NCBI GenBank assembly: GCA_043822065.1
Contig: JBDRCC010000007.1
Coordinates: 1 to 64,000, forward strand
Reading direction: 5' to 3'
Length of the DNA: 64,000 nt
DNA from: JBDRCC01 sp043822065 [NCBI: archaeon]
GTDB lineage: Archaea; Undinarchaeota; CAZHTU01
In this document: positions 7,317 through 15,876 of the stretch, piece after piece
Layout: the number at the start of each line of letters is the position of its first letter
Numbering within the stretch: position 1 is the first letter of the stretch
Translations under genes and position numbers: made by a program
Notes under the pieces: model-generated
Told to the model about the DNA's origin: nothing
Database searches by the model: none
What the model saw: only the letters and a program-made list of their open reading frames with translations

Positions 7317-8141
7317 ATGCCACACGAAGTAATGCTCGAATTTGCGGATTTCTACTCAGACACTCTGTTCACCGAGGTCGCCGAGGAATACACGGCGCTT
7401 CGGGCTGCTGGCTTTGAGGCATACCTCCGGGCGAGGCAGTCTGAGGCGGAAGCCCAGCTCAGGGAGGCGAAAGAGCAGTATTCCGCTCACCATACGCAAG
7501 TCGAAGACGCTCTTGGCGCTAAACAAGCCCTCACGCAGCAGGTGTCGGCCGTTTTAGAGGCGCTCAACAAAAACCGCAGCTCCTGTGAGGTGAGGCGTCA
7601 CCACTTAGTCCTACTGGATACTGTCGAGGACATTGATGACACAATCAAGCAGGAGGGCACATTCTGGTACTGCAGATGCCGCATGCTCCAGGACGAGATA
7701 GCGTGGATTGACTATCTCCTCAAGCACAAGGCAGCCGTCGTCAAGAAAGGCGCACTCAGAGAAACCTCTACCGACAGTATAGTGAAAAAACTAAAGGGCA
7801 CGGAAGTGGGCTCCCACCTATTGCTCTTTAGGGACTACATTTCAAAGCTCGAAGGCGCCTTGGAAGCAGAACTCGATAATAAAACAGAAGAAAAGCTTAA
7901 AAAACAGCTCCTCAAAATCCTGCATGTCTCCCCGGCAGAGTTCGAGAATGCGACCCTGAAAGAGCAGTACAACTTCATTCTGAGGTTTTATGAGCGCCTG
8001 CTCGAGATGCAGGAGAAGGACCTTAAGAAGGCAAAGGATGCCACTGAGTTTGCCCTCTCAGTCTCATTGATGGCAGTCATTGGAAAGGAGCTCGATATGC
8101 TAGAATACACTTTGACATTAGCAATAGAGGCGATAGGCTGA
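7317..8141 (+). CDS. Coiled-coil protein of unknown function
   Basis: 274 aa, no signal peptide or membrane helix. Long helical segments dominate: residues 30-80 (EAEAQLREAKEQYSAHHTQV) and about 170-250 (LEAELDNKTEEKLKKQLLK) carry heptad-like spacing. No catalytic motif seen. It starts 40 bp after tRNA-Thr with a TATA-like TTAAATAC about 30 bp upstream. No family recognised. Confidence 0.75.
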   Translation: MPHEVMLEFADFYSDTLFTEVAEEYTALRAAGFEAYLRARQSEAEAQLREAKEQYSAHHTQVEDALGAKQALTQQVSAVLEALNKNRSSCEVRRHHLVLLDTVEDIDDTIKQEGTFWYCRCRMLQDEIAWIDYLLKHKAAVVKKGALRETSTDSIVKKLKGTEVGSHLLLFRDYISKLEGALEAELDNKTEEKLKKQLLKILHVSPAEFENATLKEQYNFILRFYERLLEMQEKDLKKAKDATEFALSVSLMAVIGKELDMLEYTLTLAIEAIG

Positions 8142-8192
8142 ACCTGTTAAAATGGCTATTCCGCGCATTTGCTACCCATCTCTCGCCGAGGT

Positions 8193-8975
8193 CTATCTCA
8201 GCTCTTTTGAGACAATCTTCTGGAACTCTTTGTCCCACTTGTTTGCCAGCTCTATGAACTCGAACCGTCTGGATATTATCCCCGGCACCGTGTCCGCGTC
8301 CCGCAGGCTCTCGAGCGACTCCCTCATTTTTTTCTTCCAGTGCTTGTTGAACTCCCCCTCAAGCTGCATATGGAGGTCCCTCGTGAAGCCGCGCGCGTCA
8401 GTGTACCTCCGCAGGCACTTCACCCCGCAGTCAAAGAACTTCTCGTTGTGCGTCATGCAGAAGCCGTAAAAATATGGGCAGATGTCGAAGTGTGCGTATG
8501 TCTTATTGTAGCCTTTCTCCCGCAACTCCTGGTAGTTGCCCTTGCAGTCATTCATTGCCAGGTTCATGAAGACAAAAAGCTTTGAGAGCGCGTAGGGCGC
8601 TATCTTCCCCTTCGTAGTAGCGGCGAAGCCCTCTGGATACCCGTCAGCATCCCTGAATCCCTTTTCCTCGTCCCGCCCGCCAAGGCAGTTCCTGACCGTC
8701 TTCATGCCAATCTCCCAGTCCCGCTCTATCTTGTAAGTCTTCCCCGCCCGGTAAGATGCGCAGCACTCAGGGCAGAATGGGACGCAGAAGTGCTTTTCGC
8801 CGTTCTCGTGCCAGGTGAACTCATACTCGTAGAACCTAATCTTTTCTAAGCTCTCCAGCGCCCTATAGCAGACTTTCCTGTTGAACTCAACAAACTTTTT
8901 CTCAAGGTATGGAATCTCTTTCGGGAAGATGACCGTCACGTTTTTCGATGCCGTTTTATTCACTCCTTCTTTCAA
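8193..8975 (-). CDS. Cys-rich soluble protein of unknown function
   Basis: 260 aa with about ten cysteines, including CVPFCPECC near residue 63, CPYFYGFC near 165 and the pair FDCGVKCLRR, spaced like metal or Fe-S ligands. The C-terminus is helical and charged. No signal peptide or membrane helix. Convergent with the coiled-coil gene (51 bp gap). No family recognised; a redox or metal-binding role is only inferred from the cysteines. Confidence 0.7.
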   Translation of the reverse strand: MKEGVNKTASKNVTVIFPKEIPYLEKKFVEFNRKVCYRALESLEKIRFYEYEFTWHENGEKHFCVPFCPECCASYRAGKTYKIERDWEIGMKTVRNCLGGRDEEKGFRDADGYPEGFAATTKGKIAPYALSKLFVFMNLAMNDCKGNYQELREKGYNKTYAHFDICPYFYGFCMTHNEKFFDCGVKCLRRYTDARGFTRDLHMQLEGEFNKHWKKKMRESLESLRDADTVPGIISRRFEFIELANKWDKEFQKIVSKELR

Positions 8976-9012
8976 GCTTTTTTAATATGCCGTGCGACCC
9001 TTTCATATAAAC

Positions 9013-10017
9013 TTAATCCTCAAAATTAACATTTGCTTTTGTTAATGTTTTCCTAATATTTTCCAATTCCTTCAGCGTCTTCTTTTTCTCGTCATTTCTA
9101 AGCTCATCCCTTTCCTTTGGGGTCTTGGGGACTCGGGTAATCTGAAAAATAAATTCTGCCACAGTCATCTTGCGTTTTGCCCGAATCGTCATCTGCTTCA
9201 CGCGCCGGTAGGAATCACTATGCCCTTTAAGGAATGCTATAACCTCGTTGCACAGATTCTCGCCAAAAAATGGCGTTACCTGGGTAAAATAGAATACGTG
9301 CAGCATGTTCTCTGCGTCAGATTGGTCGTCAGATAGGAGCGTAACCTTCTCTATGGTCCGCGAGGAAATCCACAATCCGCTGTCCTCGTTGACTTCCTTT
9401 ATGATTGACATCACCGTCTCCTTGAGGAGCAGTTCGTCCGTACCCATAAAGTACTTTCCATCAAATATAATAAAAAGGTCTATGTCGTCCCCTTCCTTGG
9501 AGTCCCCCCTCACAGTGGAGCCGCGAACACCATACATGAACACTTTTTTCAGCTCCGCCTCGCTAATCTCAAACCTGTCACAAATCCGCTCTAGCAGCAA
9601 TTTAAGAATCTTTTGCGAAATCTTCAGCCGGATGTTCGTCTCATCCTTCATCATCTCCAGTTTTTCCTCTATCAACTCGTCTACTTGTTTTTGGTTCGTG
9701 CCATAAAGCGTGAAGTACCTCCAGGCATGCCCCCTGTCCAGGAAAATTTCTAGCTTTCCCTTAGATGTGGTTGCATAGTACCTGTCCTTCGCGTATGTCC
9801 TATAATAAAGCCTGGGCAAAATCGGATGGCTGTTGGCATCTGACGGCAGTATCTCGGCGAGCCGCTCCAGCGTCACGTTAGACGTAACCAGAAGCTCCTC
9901 CGGAGTCTGCGGACTATCGTCAAGTGATTTTAGTACATACTCCGGGTCCCGCTTCCTCCGCTGGCTGGTGAAAATTTCCCATACCGACTGGCCAATGCCC
10001 CCCTTGCCGTCCGTCAT
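9013..10017 (-). CDS. Nucleotidyltransferase-fold protein (MNT-like)
   Basis: 334 aa. The middle holds a pol-beta superfamily nucleotidyltransferase signature: YGVRGSTVRGDS with GS at 166-167 and DDIDLF with the metal-binding DxD at 178/180. The N-terminal ~130 residues (AEILPSDANSHPILPRLYYR...) and helical Lys-rich C-terminus are not recognised. The codons look more A/T-rich than in neighbours, suggesting acquisition. Stand-alone nucleotidyltransferases of this kind occur as antitoxin or nucleotidylating enzymes (MntA/HepT type), but no HEPN partner is adjacent. Confidence 0.7.
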   Translation of the reverse strand: MTDGKGGIGQSVWEIFTSQRRKRDPEYVLKSLDDSPQTPEELLVTSNVTLERLAEILPSDANSHPILPRLYYRTYAKDRYYATTSKGKLEIFLDRGHAWRYFTLYGTNQKQVDELIEEKLEMMKDETNIRLKISQKILKLLLERICDRFEISEAELKKVFMYGVRGSTVRGDSKEGDDIDLFIIFDGKYFMGTDELLLKETVMSIIKEVNEDSGLWISSRTIEKVTLLSDDQSDAENMLHVFYFTQVTPFFGENLCNEVIAFLKGHSDSYRRVKQMTIRAKRKMTVAEFIFQITRVPKTPKERDELRNDEKKKTLKELENIRKTLTKANVNFED

Positions 10018-10076
10018 GGTAGCCTATTGGGCTTAGCATTATAAAAACCTATTTGCCCAATTTGCCAAATCAAAAA

Positions 10077-10086
10077 GCTTATATTC
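10077..10086 (+). promoter_or_regulatory. TATA box upstream of the acetate transporter
   Basis: GCTTATATTC lies about 40 bp before the likely start region, giving a short leader that contains GGAGGTG. Confidence 0.4.
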
Positions 10087-10117
10087 CCGTCCCCCTTTTT
10101 CCCCTAAAATCCATTCA

Positions 10118-10687
10118 TTGGAGGTGGACAAAATCGCAGACGACAAACTAGCAAATCCGGCGCCCCTCGGTCTGATGGGCTTCGGCATGACTACAGTCCT
10201 TCTGAACCTGCACAACGCCGGCTACTTCGCATTGGGCACGATGATACTCGCGATGGGTATCTTCTACGGCGGAATCGCCCAGATACTAGCTGGAATAATG
10301 GAGTTCAAGAAGGGGAACACTTTCGGGACGACGGCATTCACTTCGTACGGCCTTTTCTGGCTTACGCTTGTGGGACTGCTCGTCATGCCTGCGATGGGCT
10401 GGGGCTCTGCTCCTTCTTCGACGGCAATGGCTGCGTACCTGTTCATGTGGGGCCTGTTCACATTCTACATGTTTATCGGCACCCTTAGGCTGAGCAAGGG
10501 CCTGCAGTTCGTGTTCTTCACGTTGTTCGTCCTCTTCTGGCTGCTTGCCTTAGGCAAGGCGACCGGAAGCGCGGCGATAACCAAGTTTGCCGGATATGAG
10601 GGCATACTGTGCGGATTCAGCGCAATTTACGTTGCAGCCGCCCAGGTATTGAACGAAGTGTACGGCAAGACTGTGCTGAAAATTTAG
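10118..10687 (+). CDS. satP: Acetate/succinate transporter, GPR1/FUN34/YaaH (SatP) family
   Basis: 189 aa with six membrane helices. The family signature [19 protein letters not shown] opens helix 1, and [22 protein letters not shown] is the second conserved block; both line the channel for acetate/succinate uptake. The start is uncertain: there is no ATG; TTG (10118) and GTG (10124) are in frame, and the Shine-Dalgarno-like GGAGGTG overlaps them, pointing to AAA-ATC just after. Monocistronic, closed by a strong hairpin terminator. Confidence 0.92.
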   Translation: MEVDKIADDKLANPAPLGLMGFGMTTVLLNLHNAGYFALGTMILAMGIFYGGIAQILAGIMEFKKGNTFGTTAFTSYGLFWLTLVGLLVMPAMGWGSAPSSTAMAAYLFMWGLFTFYMFIGTLRLSKGLQFVFFTLFVLFWLLALGKATGSAAITKFAGYEGILCGFSAIYVAAAQVLNEVYGKTVLKI

Positions 10688-10697
10688 AATAACTCGC

Positions 10698-10717
10698 GGC
10701 ATGGCGCAAGCCATGCC
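10698..10717. terminator. Bidirectional hairpin terminator between satP and the C45 hydrolase
   Basis: Perfect 8-bp stem GGCATGGC/GCCATGCC with a GNRA-type GCAA tetraloop, followed by CCCTTGATTTTTC. It sits between two convergent genes. Confidence 0.65.
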
Positions 10718-10729
10718 CCCTTGATTTTT

Positions 10730-11980
10730 CTACCAGCTCCAGAAGTCCTCAACTGACATCTGGCTGATAGGCATCTTTGAAATTTCCTCTAGGCTGCCCT
10801 TGCACGGCTGGCCATCAGAAACGAAAAGCTTTTTCTCAGTTACATTTACTACGATGGAGTTGAGTGAAGATACCTCATACCCTTTGTTGCATATGCTCTC
10901 CTTGCCGCAGCCGAAAATTAAGCCCCCGTGCTCGTGGTTTTTCAGCAAGTTAAAGTAATCCTCCTCGCCGTAGCCGCTAGCTATCTCATTCTGAAGAAGC
11001 TTGTGCATTGTTTTGTATCTAATGCGTGACGAAGATCCGGTGCCCCCTGCCTGGTCAAGGGCATAAGACGAATGTGGGTGGTTTGTCATCCCGATGATTT
11101 TATGGCCAGCCTGCGTGCTTTCTGGCTCCCTAAATTCAAACTTCAGGTCCCCCCGCGGAGTCTTCGTAGCCTCAATGACAACTATGCGCTTTTTGTCAGC
11201 GACTAGCATTATGTAGCTGGCTATCGTCTTCATCTCCTTATCCTGCACCTTTTTCATGGCATCATCAACACTGTCGCACTCTAAAAGCAGAATCTGCGCG
11301 ACCTGGTTTGGCATTACCGCAGAGTCCCAGACCAAGTCATCAGTTTCCCCTTTTTCGTCGTAGCACTTCCTGTCGCGCCCAAGGGGGTTATACGAGGACA
11401 GCTGGTTCCACAATACAGTCAGGCCAGGGAGGTTTATGCCCCCACTCGTCCCGGCAGAAAACTCCATGCTGACGTCGAGAGTGTCGTGTATCCCTACTCT
11501 AGAGCTTTTTCTGATAAGCCACATGTCTTTGCTCTCAGGGTAGTAGTCATTGTTTTTTCCTACAAACACCTTGCCCGTATCATCTATCACCCCAAATGCC
11601 GTGCATGCGTTCGGCGCTTCCGCCCGTTCATAAACATTCGGAAGCTTTTTTTTAAGGCTAACCTTATTGTATGTCCCTGCGACATAGCCGTAATACCTAA
11701 AGGCCGCATGCGCTTCAAAATCCGTAGTGCTTAATTCCTCGTATATGCTCTTCCCTTTCTGCCCTGCGCCAAGGAGCATCCCTCTGTGGTAGTCCCATGA
11801 GTACGGTGCCTTCTCAAGCTCGCGCATAATCTGGCCCTGCAGCGCCCTGAAACAGGGCACTAAGTGTTCCAGCGGACTCTTCGTATTTAGCACAGCTTCT
11901 ATGTTTTTCCTGTACGTCTTTCCCTGCGCTTCAGCCCGTTCAGTGGTGTTTCCGTGAAGTAATAGTGTTTTCATTGCCAT
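10730..11980 (-). CDS. Ntn-hydrolase of the C45 (acyl-CoA:6-APA acyltransferase-like) family
   Basis: 416 aa. NACTAFGVIDDTGKVFVGKNNDYY carries the candidate autocatalytic nucleophile Cys126 and the conserved G-K/R-N-N/W-D block at 141-145, as in peptidase family C45 proenzymes that self-cleave before the Cys. TSGGINLPGLTVLWNQLSS and MTNHPH are further family-like segments. C45 enzymes hydrolyse or transfer acyl groups on amides; this substrate is unknown. No signal peptide is obvious, so it is probably cytoplasmic. Followed downstream on the same strand by nothing but the satP terminator. Confidence 0.75.
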   Translation of the reverse strand: MAMKTLLLHGNTTERAEAQGKTYRKNIEAVLNTKSPLEHLVPCFRALQGQIMRELEKAPYSWDYHRGMLLGAGQKGKSIYEELSTTDFEAHAAFRYYGYVAGTYNKVSLKKKLPNVYERAEAPNACTAFGVIDDTGKVFVGKNNDYYPESKDMWLIRKSSRVGIHDTLDVSMEFSAGTSGGINLPGLTVLWNQLSSYNPLGRDRKCYDEKGETDDLVWDSAVMPNQVAQILLLECDSVDDAMKKVQDKEMKTIASYIMLVADKKRIVVIEATKTPRGDLKFEFREPESTQAGHKIIGMTNHPHSSYALDQAGGTGSSSRIRYKTMHKLLQNEIASGYGEEDYFNLLKNHEHGGLIFGCGKESICNKGYEVSSLNSIVVNVTEKKLFVSDGQPCKGSLEEISKMPISQMSVEDFWSW

Positions 11981-12014
11981 TGATCTGCATACCTTCCAAG
12001 CCTGCGTTGAGGCA

Positions 12015-12872
12015 TTACCTGTAAGCTATCAGGTTAAGTGTGAAGTCCTCGTACCGGTTCCGGTTTACTGAAGTATAGCCCTTCTCCATCTCCTTGATGA
12101 GGTGCAGCCTCAGATGCCTGTCGTCGAAGCCAAACTCCTCCATCAGGGGCTTGCAGAACATGGCGCCCATTGCGTTTATTATGTGGTCCGAATGCTCAGC
12201 CTCCTTGAGGTCCTTTATCTTGATGAGGGTGCTTTGGCAGTCTGCCAGGTTTGGGTCGTATAGGTGTATTATCTTTAGGTCCTGCCCAAGCATCACCATG
12301 TTGTGCGGACCGAAGCCAGCCTGGACGAAGCCTGCCTTCTGCATCTCAGCCAGCAGCGCCCCGATTTTGTAGTAAACCTCCTCAACTGAGCTGGACTGCT
12401 TCTGGAGGTATTTAACCAGCGGCGTGCCGTGTTCAATCAGCATGTACTTGAGCTTGTAGTCGTATGGCAGGTCCTTTATCGCAAGCTGGCTTATGCGCAG
12501 CTTGGCGTCATCGGCTTCGACTATATTCCCCCGCTCAACTTCAGTCGTGGCCTTAATTCCTATCGTGTACTTATACAAGAAGTCAGCAGGCACATTATCG
12601 CGCAAATAGCGCATGGCATTTGCAGTGCCGCGGTGGAACAGGTGGCCTACGTAGCTTTTTCCGCCGTGGTCTATCCCCTCAACTAAAAGCAGTGTTGTGT
12701 AGGTGCATAGCCTGTCGAGCTTGTTTAGCGGAGTGGAATCCTTTACCATTTGGCCGTAGTTGACCCTTGGTATGCAGCTTATCTGTATGAACTCCTTTTC
12801 GTTTATGACCGGATACCTTTCTATGAGCTTTAGGTCCTTTTTGTCGTAAAGCTCCTTGCTGAACAGTCCCAT
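12015..12872 (-). CDS. Protein-kinase-fold-like protein (remote)
   Basis: 285 aa soluble protein. KIGALLAEMQKAGFVQAGFGPHNMVMLGQDLKIIHLYDPN looks like a degenerate kinase or aminoglycoside-phosphotransferase catalytic loop (HGDxxxxN replaced by GFGPHNMV) and metal motif (D-P-N in place of DFG/DxE). YMLIEHGTPLVKYL resembles the hinge. Missing the catalytic Asp in its usual place, it may be a pseudokinase; this is inference from pattern only. Shares strand with the C45 gene, 34 bp upstream of its start. Confidence 0.4.
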   Translation of the reverse strand: MGLFSKELYDKKDLKLIERYPVINEKEFIQISCIPRVNYGQMVKDSTPLNKLDRLCTYTTLLLVEGIDHGGKSYVGHLFHRGTANAMRYLRDNVPADFLYKYTIGIKATTEVERGNIVEADDAKLRISQLAIKDLPYDYKLKYMLIEHGTPLVKYLQKQSSSVEEVYYKIGALLAEMQKAGFVQAGFGPHNMVMLGQDLKIIHLYDPNLADCQSTLIKIKDLKEAEHSDHIINAMGAMFCKPLMEEFGFDDRHLRLHLIKEMEKGYTSVNRNRYEDFTLNLIAYR

Positions 12873-12920
12873 GAATTTTTTTATGAGGGTGGTATATTTA
12901 ATCCTTTGCTTGAGCCCTAA

Positions 12921-13091
12921 TCAGAACGGCAGCAAGCTCAGAACGGCTCCGACCAGGACAAGGACTGCTACTGCAATCAGCGATACCGGAAGCGACGCAG
13001 CGAACATCGCCTTGATAAGGATTAGCGCCAGGATTATGGTAGCCATGCTTGCGATGGTTGATATCGGAGTTCCGTGCCCGCGCGTGTTCAT
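12921..13091 (-). CDS. 56-aa small membrane protein
   Basis: Reads MNTRGHGTPISTIASMATII, then two hydrophobic helices (about residues 13-32 and 35-54) ending LSLLPF. It has a perfect ATG/TGA frame and a TATA-like GATATAAACTT on the minus strand about 25-30 bp upstream. The helical hairpin is typical of small archaeal membrane proteins. No family recognised. Confidence 0.6.
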   Translation of the reverse strand: MNTRGHGTPISTIASMATIILALILIKAMFAASLPVSLIAVAVLVLVGAVLSLLPF

Positions 13092-13108
13092 GCGCGTACC
13101 TTCGCTCC

Positions 13109-13143
13109 GAAGTTTATATCATTTTCCGAAAGGTGCTTATACT
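13109..13143. promoter_or_regulatory. Divergent promoter pair
   Basis: Minus-strand TATA (ATATAAACTT, 13110-13119) faces the 56-aa protein gene; plus-strand TATA (GCTTATACTA, about 13135-13144) lies 29 bp before the ATG at 13164. Both spacings fit leaderless or near-leaderless transcripts. Confidence 0.45.
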
Positions 13144-13163
13144 ACCTTTCCCTACTCTCTGGC

Positions 13164-13589
13164 ATGAAAACCTACCGGCTCAAGGACGGCATTTTGGCAG
13201 GTCTCGCAGGAGGGCTTGTCCTGCTCGCGGTCAATTCGTTTACAGGATACTTCTCGGGCTACTTGTACGCCCTTGTGCCGATATTCTGGAAGGACATGAC
13301 TGAAGTCTGGCTCGCAGGGATGTTCTTCTACAACTTTGTCGCTGGCGTGCTCATGGGCGCAGTTTATTCAATAGTGAAAGACTCAATACCTGATGAGGGC
13401 GTCCTAAAGGGCATAAACTTTGGCTTTCTTGTCTGGCTGATAGGTCCCTTCCTGAGCCTTTACCTCACCTTCATGACCTTCGCAATCCCGACAATACTGG
13501 TGCTCATATGGGCGGTAGCAAACCTCATAACATATCCCCTGTCCGGCGCGGTAATTGCCTACGTCTTTGAGCAGCTCCAGCAGAGATAG
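13164..13589 (+). CDS. Four-helix membrane protein of unknown function
   Basis: 141 aa with about four membrane helices: residues 8-30, 42-65 (with FYNFVAGVLMG), 80-105 and 108-132. The open frame continues upstream to 13074, but MKTYRLKDGILAG at 13164 starts the first helix and sits correctly below its TATA box. Gly-rich helix packing motifs (GLAGG) resemble DUF6789/DUF1440-type proteins; the resemblance is weak. Convergent with the PiT gene, 3 bp apart. Confidence 0.7.
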   Translation: MKTYRLKDGILAGLAGGLVLLAVNSFTGYFSGYLYALVPIFWKDMTEVWLAGMFFYNFVAGVLMGAVYSIVKDSIPDEGVLKGINFGFLVWLIGPFLSLYLTFMTFAIPTILVLIWAVANLITYPLSGAVIAYVFEQLQQR

Positions 13590-13592
13590 TTG

Positions 13593-14522
13593 TTACAGCA
13601 GGTAAAGTATCATTACAGATATTATTCCAGAAACTGCGGGCGTTACTAGCCACCAGGCAGCAATCTTCCCAAATCTCCTCAGTGTCTTGAAGCCAGGCCC
13701 GTAGCCGATTCCAATCCCGCCCACGCCGCCGACAATTGCCAGGCTCAGGCTCGTCGGGATGTGGTACTGGGTGAATACGTACATCACTATCGCCGCCGCC
13801 AGCTGGGACACTGTCGCAGTTACTATCCCCAATTCGCTTATGCCGACGCCAATTGTCCGTATGACCGGCCAGCTTAGGAAGTAAATCGCTATAGCAATTG
13901 GCAGCAGGCTTACAAGGAGAACGCTCTGGTTCCCGGACGCGCCTGCGATCGAGACCAGGAAGCCGCCGGTGTTCGCCCCGAGCGTGTATGCTGCGAAAAT
14001 CGATGTCATGGTGAGCATCAGTATAGGCAGCGTGCCGGTCACGTGGTGGCTGTCGACCCTTTTTGCAAACTTGAAATAGGCATAATAAAAAATGAGGGAC
14101 AAAAAGCCGGCCATCACCGGAGTCGCGAACCATGCGAAGACCATCCATTTTATGTAGATGAGGTTGAGCGCTTCGCCCATGTAAAAAGACGCGAGCCCGA
14201 ATGACACTGCAAGGCACTGGCTTGTGGAAACCGGCATCCCGAAGTACGTCGCCAAGGCCGTCGCAACGAACGCCCCCGCAAGCGTCACTAGGATGACAAT
14301 CTCCGGCGCGCTGGTGCCGGACAAAATTCCCCCTGCAACTGCCTTGTCAAGCTTGGAGCCCTCAAGGTAAAGCCCAAGCACTACGAAAATTGCAGTTATC
14401 GCGAGCCCCTTTTTCCGCGGCAGGACCTTGCTCGCTATCGCCGTAGCTATGCAGTTGCCGCTGCTGTTTGCGCCAATGACCACTGCCATGGCAGCGGCCA
14501 AAAGAAGGAGTAGCCAGTTCAT
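13593..14522 (-). CDS. pit: PiT family inorganic phosphate transporter
   Basis: 309 aa, about ten helices, on the short side for PiT. Two inverted PiT repeats are visible: GANSSGNCIATAIASK at residues 18-33 (family GANDxxNxxGT) and GMPVSTSQCLAVSFG (family P-V-S-T-T-H), with a second copy near GANTGGFLVSIAG. It is a cation-coupled phosphate symporter. Its ATG overlaps the stop of the DUF47 gene by 4 bp (ATGA), the standard pit-DUF47 operon. Confidence 0.88.
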   Translation of the reverse strand: MNWLLLLLAAAMAVVIGANSSGNCIATAIASKVLPRKKGLAITAIFVVLGLYLEGSKLDKAVAGGILSGTSAPEIVILVTLAGAFVATALATYFGMPVSTSQCLAVSFGLASFYMGEALNLIYIKWMVFAWFATPVMAGFLSLIFYYAYFKFAKRVDSHHVTGTLPILMLTMTSIFAAYTLGANTGGFLVSIAGASGNQSVLLVSLLPIAIAIYFLSWPVIRTIGVGISELGIVTATVSQLAAAIVMYVFTQYHIPTSLSLAIVGGVGGIGIGYGPGFKTLRRFGKIAAWWLVTPAVSGIISVMILYLL

Positions 14523-15184
14523 ATTCTTGCGATTCTCATGTACGTCATGACGTGTGTCGCCGAATTGCAGCGCGCCACGACATTGGCAAGGAGCCTTATC
14601 GCGCTTATGAGCTCTATGGACAGGAAAGCATCAAGCCTGGCGTCGACAACCATCTTCAGGGTCTCGTCCTCTATTGCGTCTGCCCTGTCCTCAATTTCGC
14701 CGACCTTCTTTGCCTGCGCATCGATGTCTGAATGCCTACCTTTGAGCATTTTTATGCCCTCGTGGGTTTCTGCGGATATGTCCACTGCAAATTTTGCCAG
14801 GGAGAGCATATTGTCCTTTATTTTCTTTGGTATTTTGGAATGCATTTTCTTTAGAAGATCTAAGGTTATCCAGTAGAACTTGGCTGAAGCCTCTGCAGCG
14901 TCCGCCGCGTTCTCTATCTTCTTTGCAAGCTCAAGTGTGTCCTCCCTGAAGGATGGAACAAACGGGTTGTCGCTTACCACTATGCGGATTGCGGTCTTCG
15001 CCCCATCTGCAATGCCCTCTGCGTGTTGGGTCGCCCTCACCGCCTTCTCTATTTCGCTGAATTTTCCCACGTGGAACGCCTCTACGACCTCGTAGTGCCT
15101 TTTTATGACGTCCCTGACCGTGTCCATCTGCGTCGAAAGGAGGTCATAAACCTCCATCTCGTCAGTGTAGTTTAGCAGTCCCAT
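14519..15184 (-). CDS. DUF47/PhoU-like Pit accessory protein
   Basis: 221 aa, all helical, matching the DUF47 (TIGR00153) family, PhoU-fold proteins that regulate PiT transporters. Segments such as DTVRDVIKRHYEVVEAF and EIEDRADAIEDETLKMV give the expected three-helix repeats with acidic metal-binding E/DxxxD. ATG at 15184 is chosen over an upstream TTG at 15196. Translationally coupled to pit. Confidence 0.85.
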   Translation of the reverse strand: MGLLNYTDEMEVYDLLSTQMDTVRDVIKRHYEVVEAFHVGKFSEIEKAVRATQHAEGIADGAKTAIRIVVSDNPFVPSFREDTLELAKKIENAADAAEASAKFYWITLDLLKKMHSKIPKKIKDNMLSLAKFAVDISAETHEGIKMLKGRHSDIDAQAKKVGEIEDRADAIEDETLKMVVDARLDAFLSIELISAIRLLANVVARCNSATHVMTYMRIARI

Positions 15185-15268
15185 GCGAATCAGCAAGATA
15201 ATATCCCATTCATTATTAAACTTATGCCTACGCCAACTTTTTTAATCCCCGTTGCTTAAAACACGCCA

Positions 15269-15871
15269 ATGCAGGAGATAGTGCAGTTCCTAGTTGACAA
15301 CATTGGCAGCCTCGGCTACGGAGGCATTTTCATCCTGATGTTTCTTGAAAGCTCATTCTTCCCCTTCCCAAGCGAGGTTGTGATGATACCTGCCGGCTAC
15401 CTCGCATACAAGGGCAGCATGAACATCTACCTGGCAGTGCTTGCAGGGATACTGGGGAGCTATTTCGGGGCGATTTTCAACTATTTCCTCGCGCACCGGC
15501 TCGGGAGAAAGCTCCTCATAAAATACGGGGCGTACCTATTCATAAAGCCGGAGACACTTGAAAAGCTTGAGAAGTTTTTCGAGACCCACGGCCACATCTC
15601 GACATTCACCGGGCGGCTCCTCCCTGGCATCCGGCAGTACATTTCGCTTCCGGCAGGCCTTGCCAAGATGCCGCTCGGGATTTTTTCCGTTTACACAATC
15701 GCCGGCGCAGGGCTCTGGGTTTCAATACTGGCGGTTCTCGGCTATGTGATTGGCGGCAACGAAGCCCTGATCGTAAAATACCTGCACAGCATAACCCTTG
15801 TCATGGTGGTGCTTGTTGGGGCGCTAATCGCAGCCTATTACGTGAACTACAAGAGAAAGCAGGCAAAATAG
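15269..15871 (+). CDS. DedA/VTT-domain membrane protein
   Basis: 200 aa with about five helices. Family motifs: [19 protein letters not shown] at residues 27-45 and [20 protein letters not shown] (the conserved F/G-R-x-x-P-x-x-R). DedA proteins act in undecaprenyl/isoprenoid phosphate or phospholipid translocation in bacteria; the archaeal lipid substrate is not known. ATG is 30 bp below a TTTTTTAATC box. Confidence 0.9.
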   Translation: MQEIVQFLVDNIGSLGYGGIFILMFLESSFFPFPSEVVMIPAGYLAYKGSMNIYLAVLAGILGSYFGAIFNYFLAHRLGRKLLIKYGAYLFIKPETLEKLEKFFETHGHISTFTGRLLPGIRQYISLPAGLAKMPLGIFSVYTIAGAGLWVSILAVLGYVIGGNEALIVKYLHSITLVMVVLVGALIAAYYVNYKRKQAK

Positions 15872-15876
15872 CCGGC

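Noticed and set aside
12856-13167. 103-aa plus-strand frame overlapping the small membrane gene
   Set aside because: Low-quality composition; the minus-strand frame has two clear helices and a promoter.
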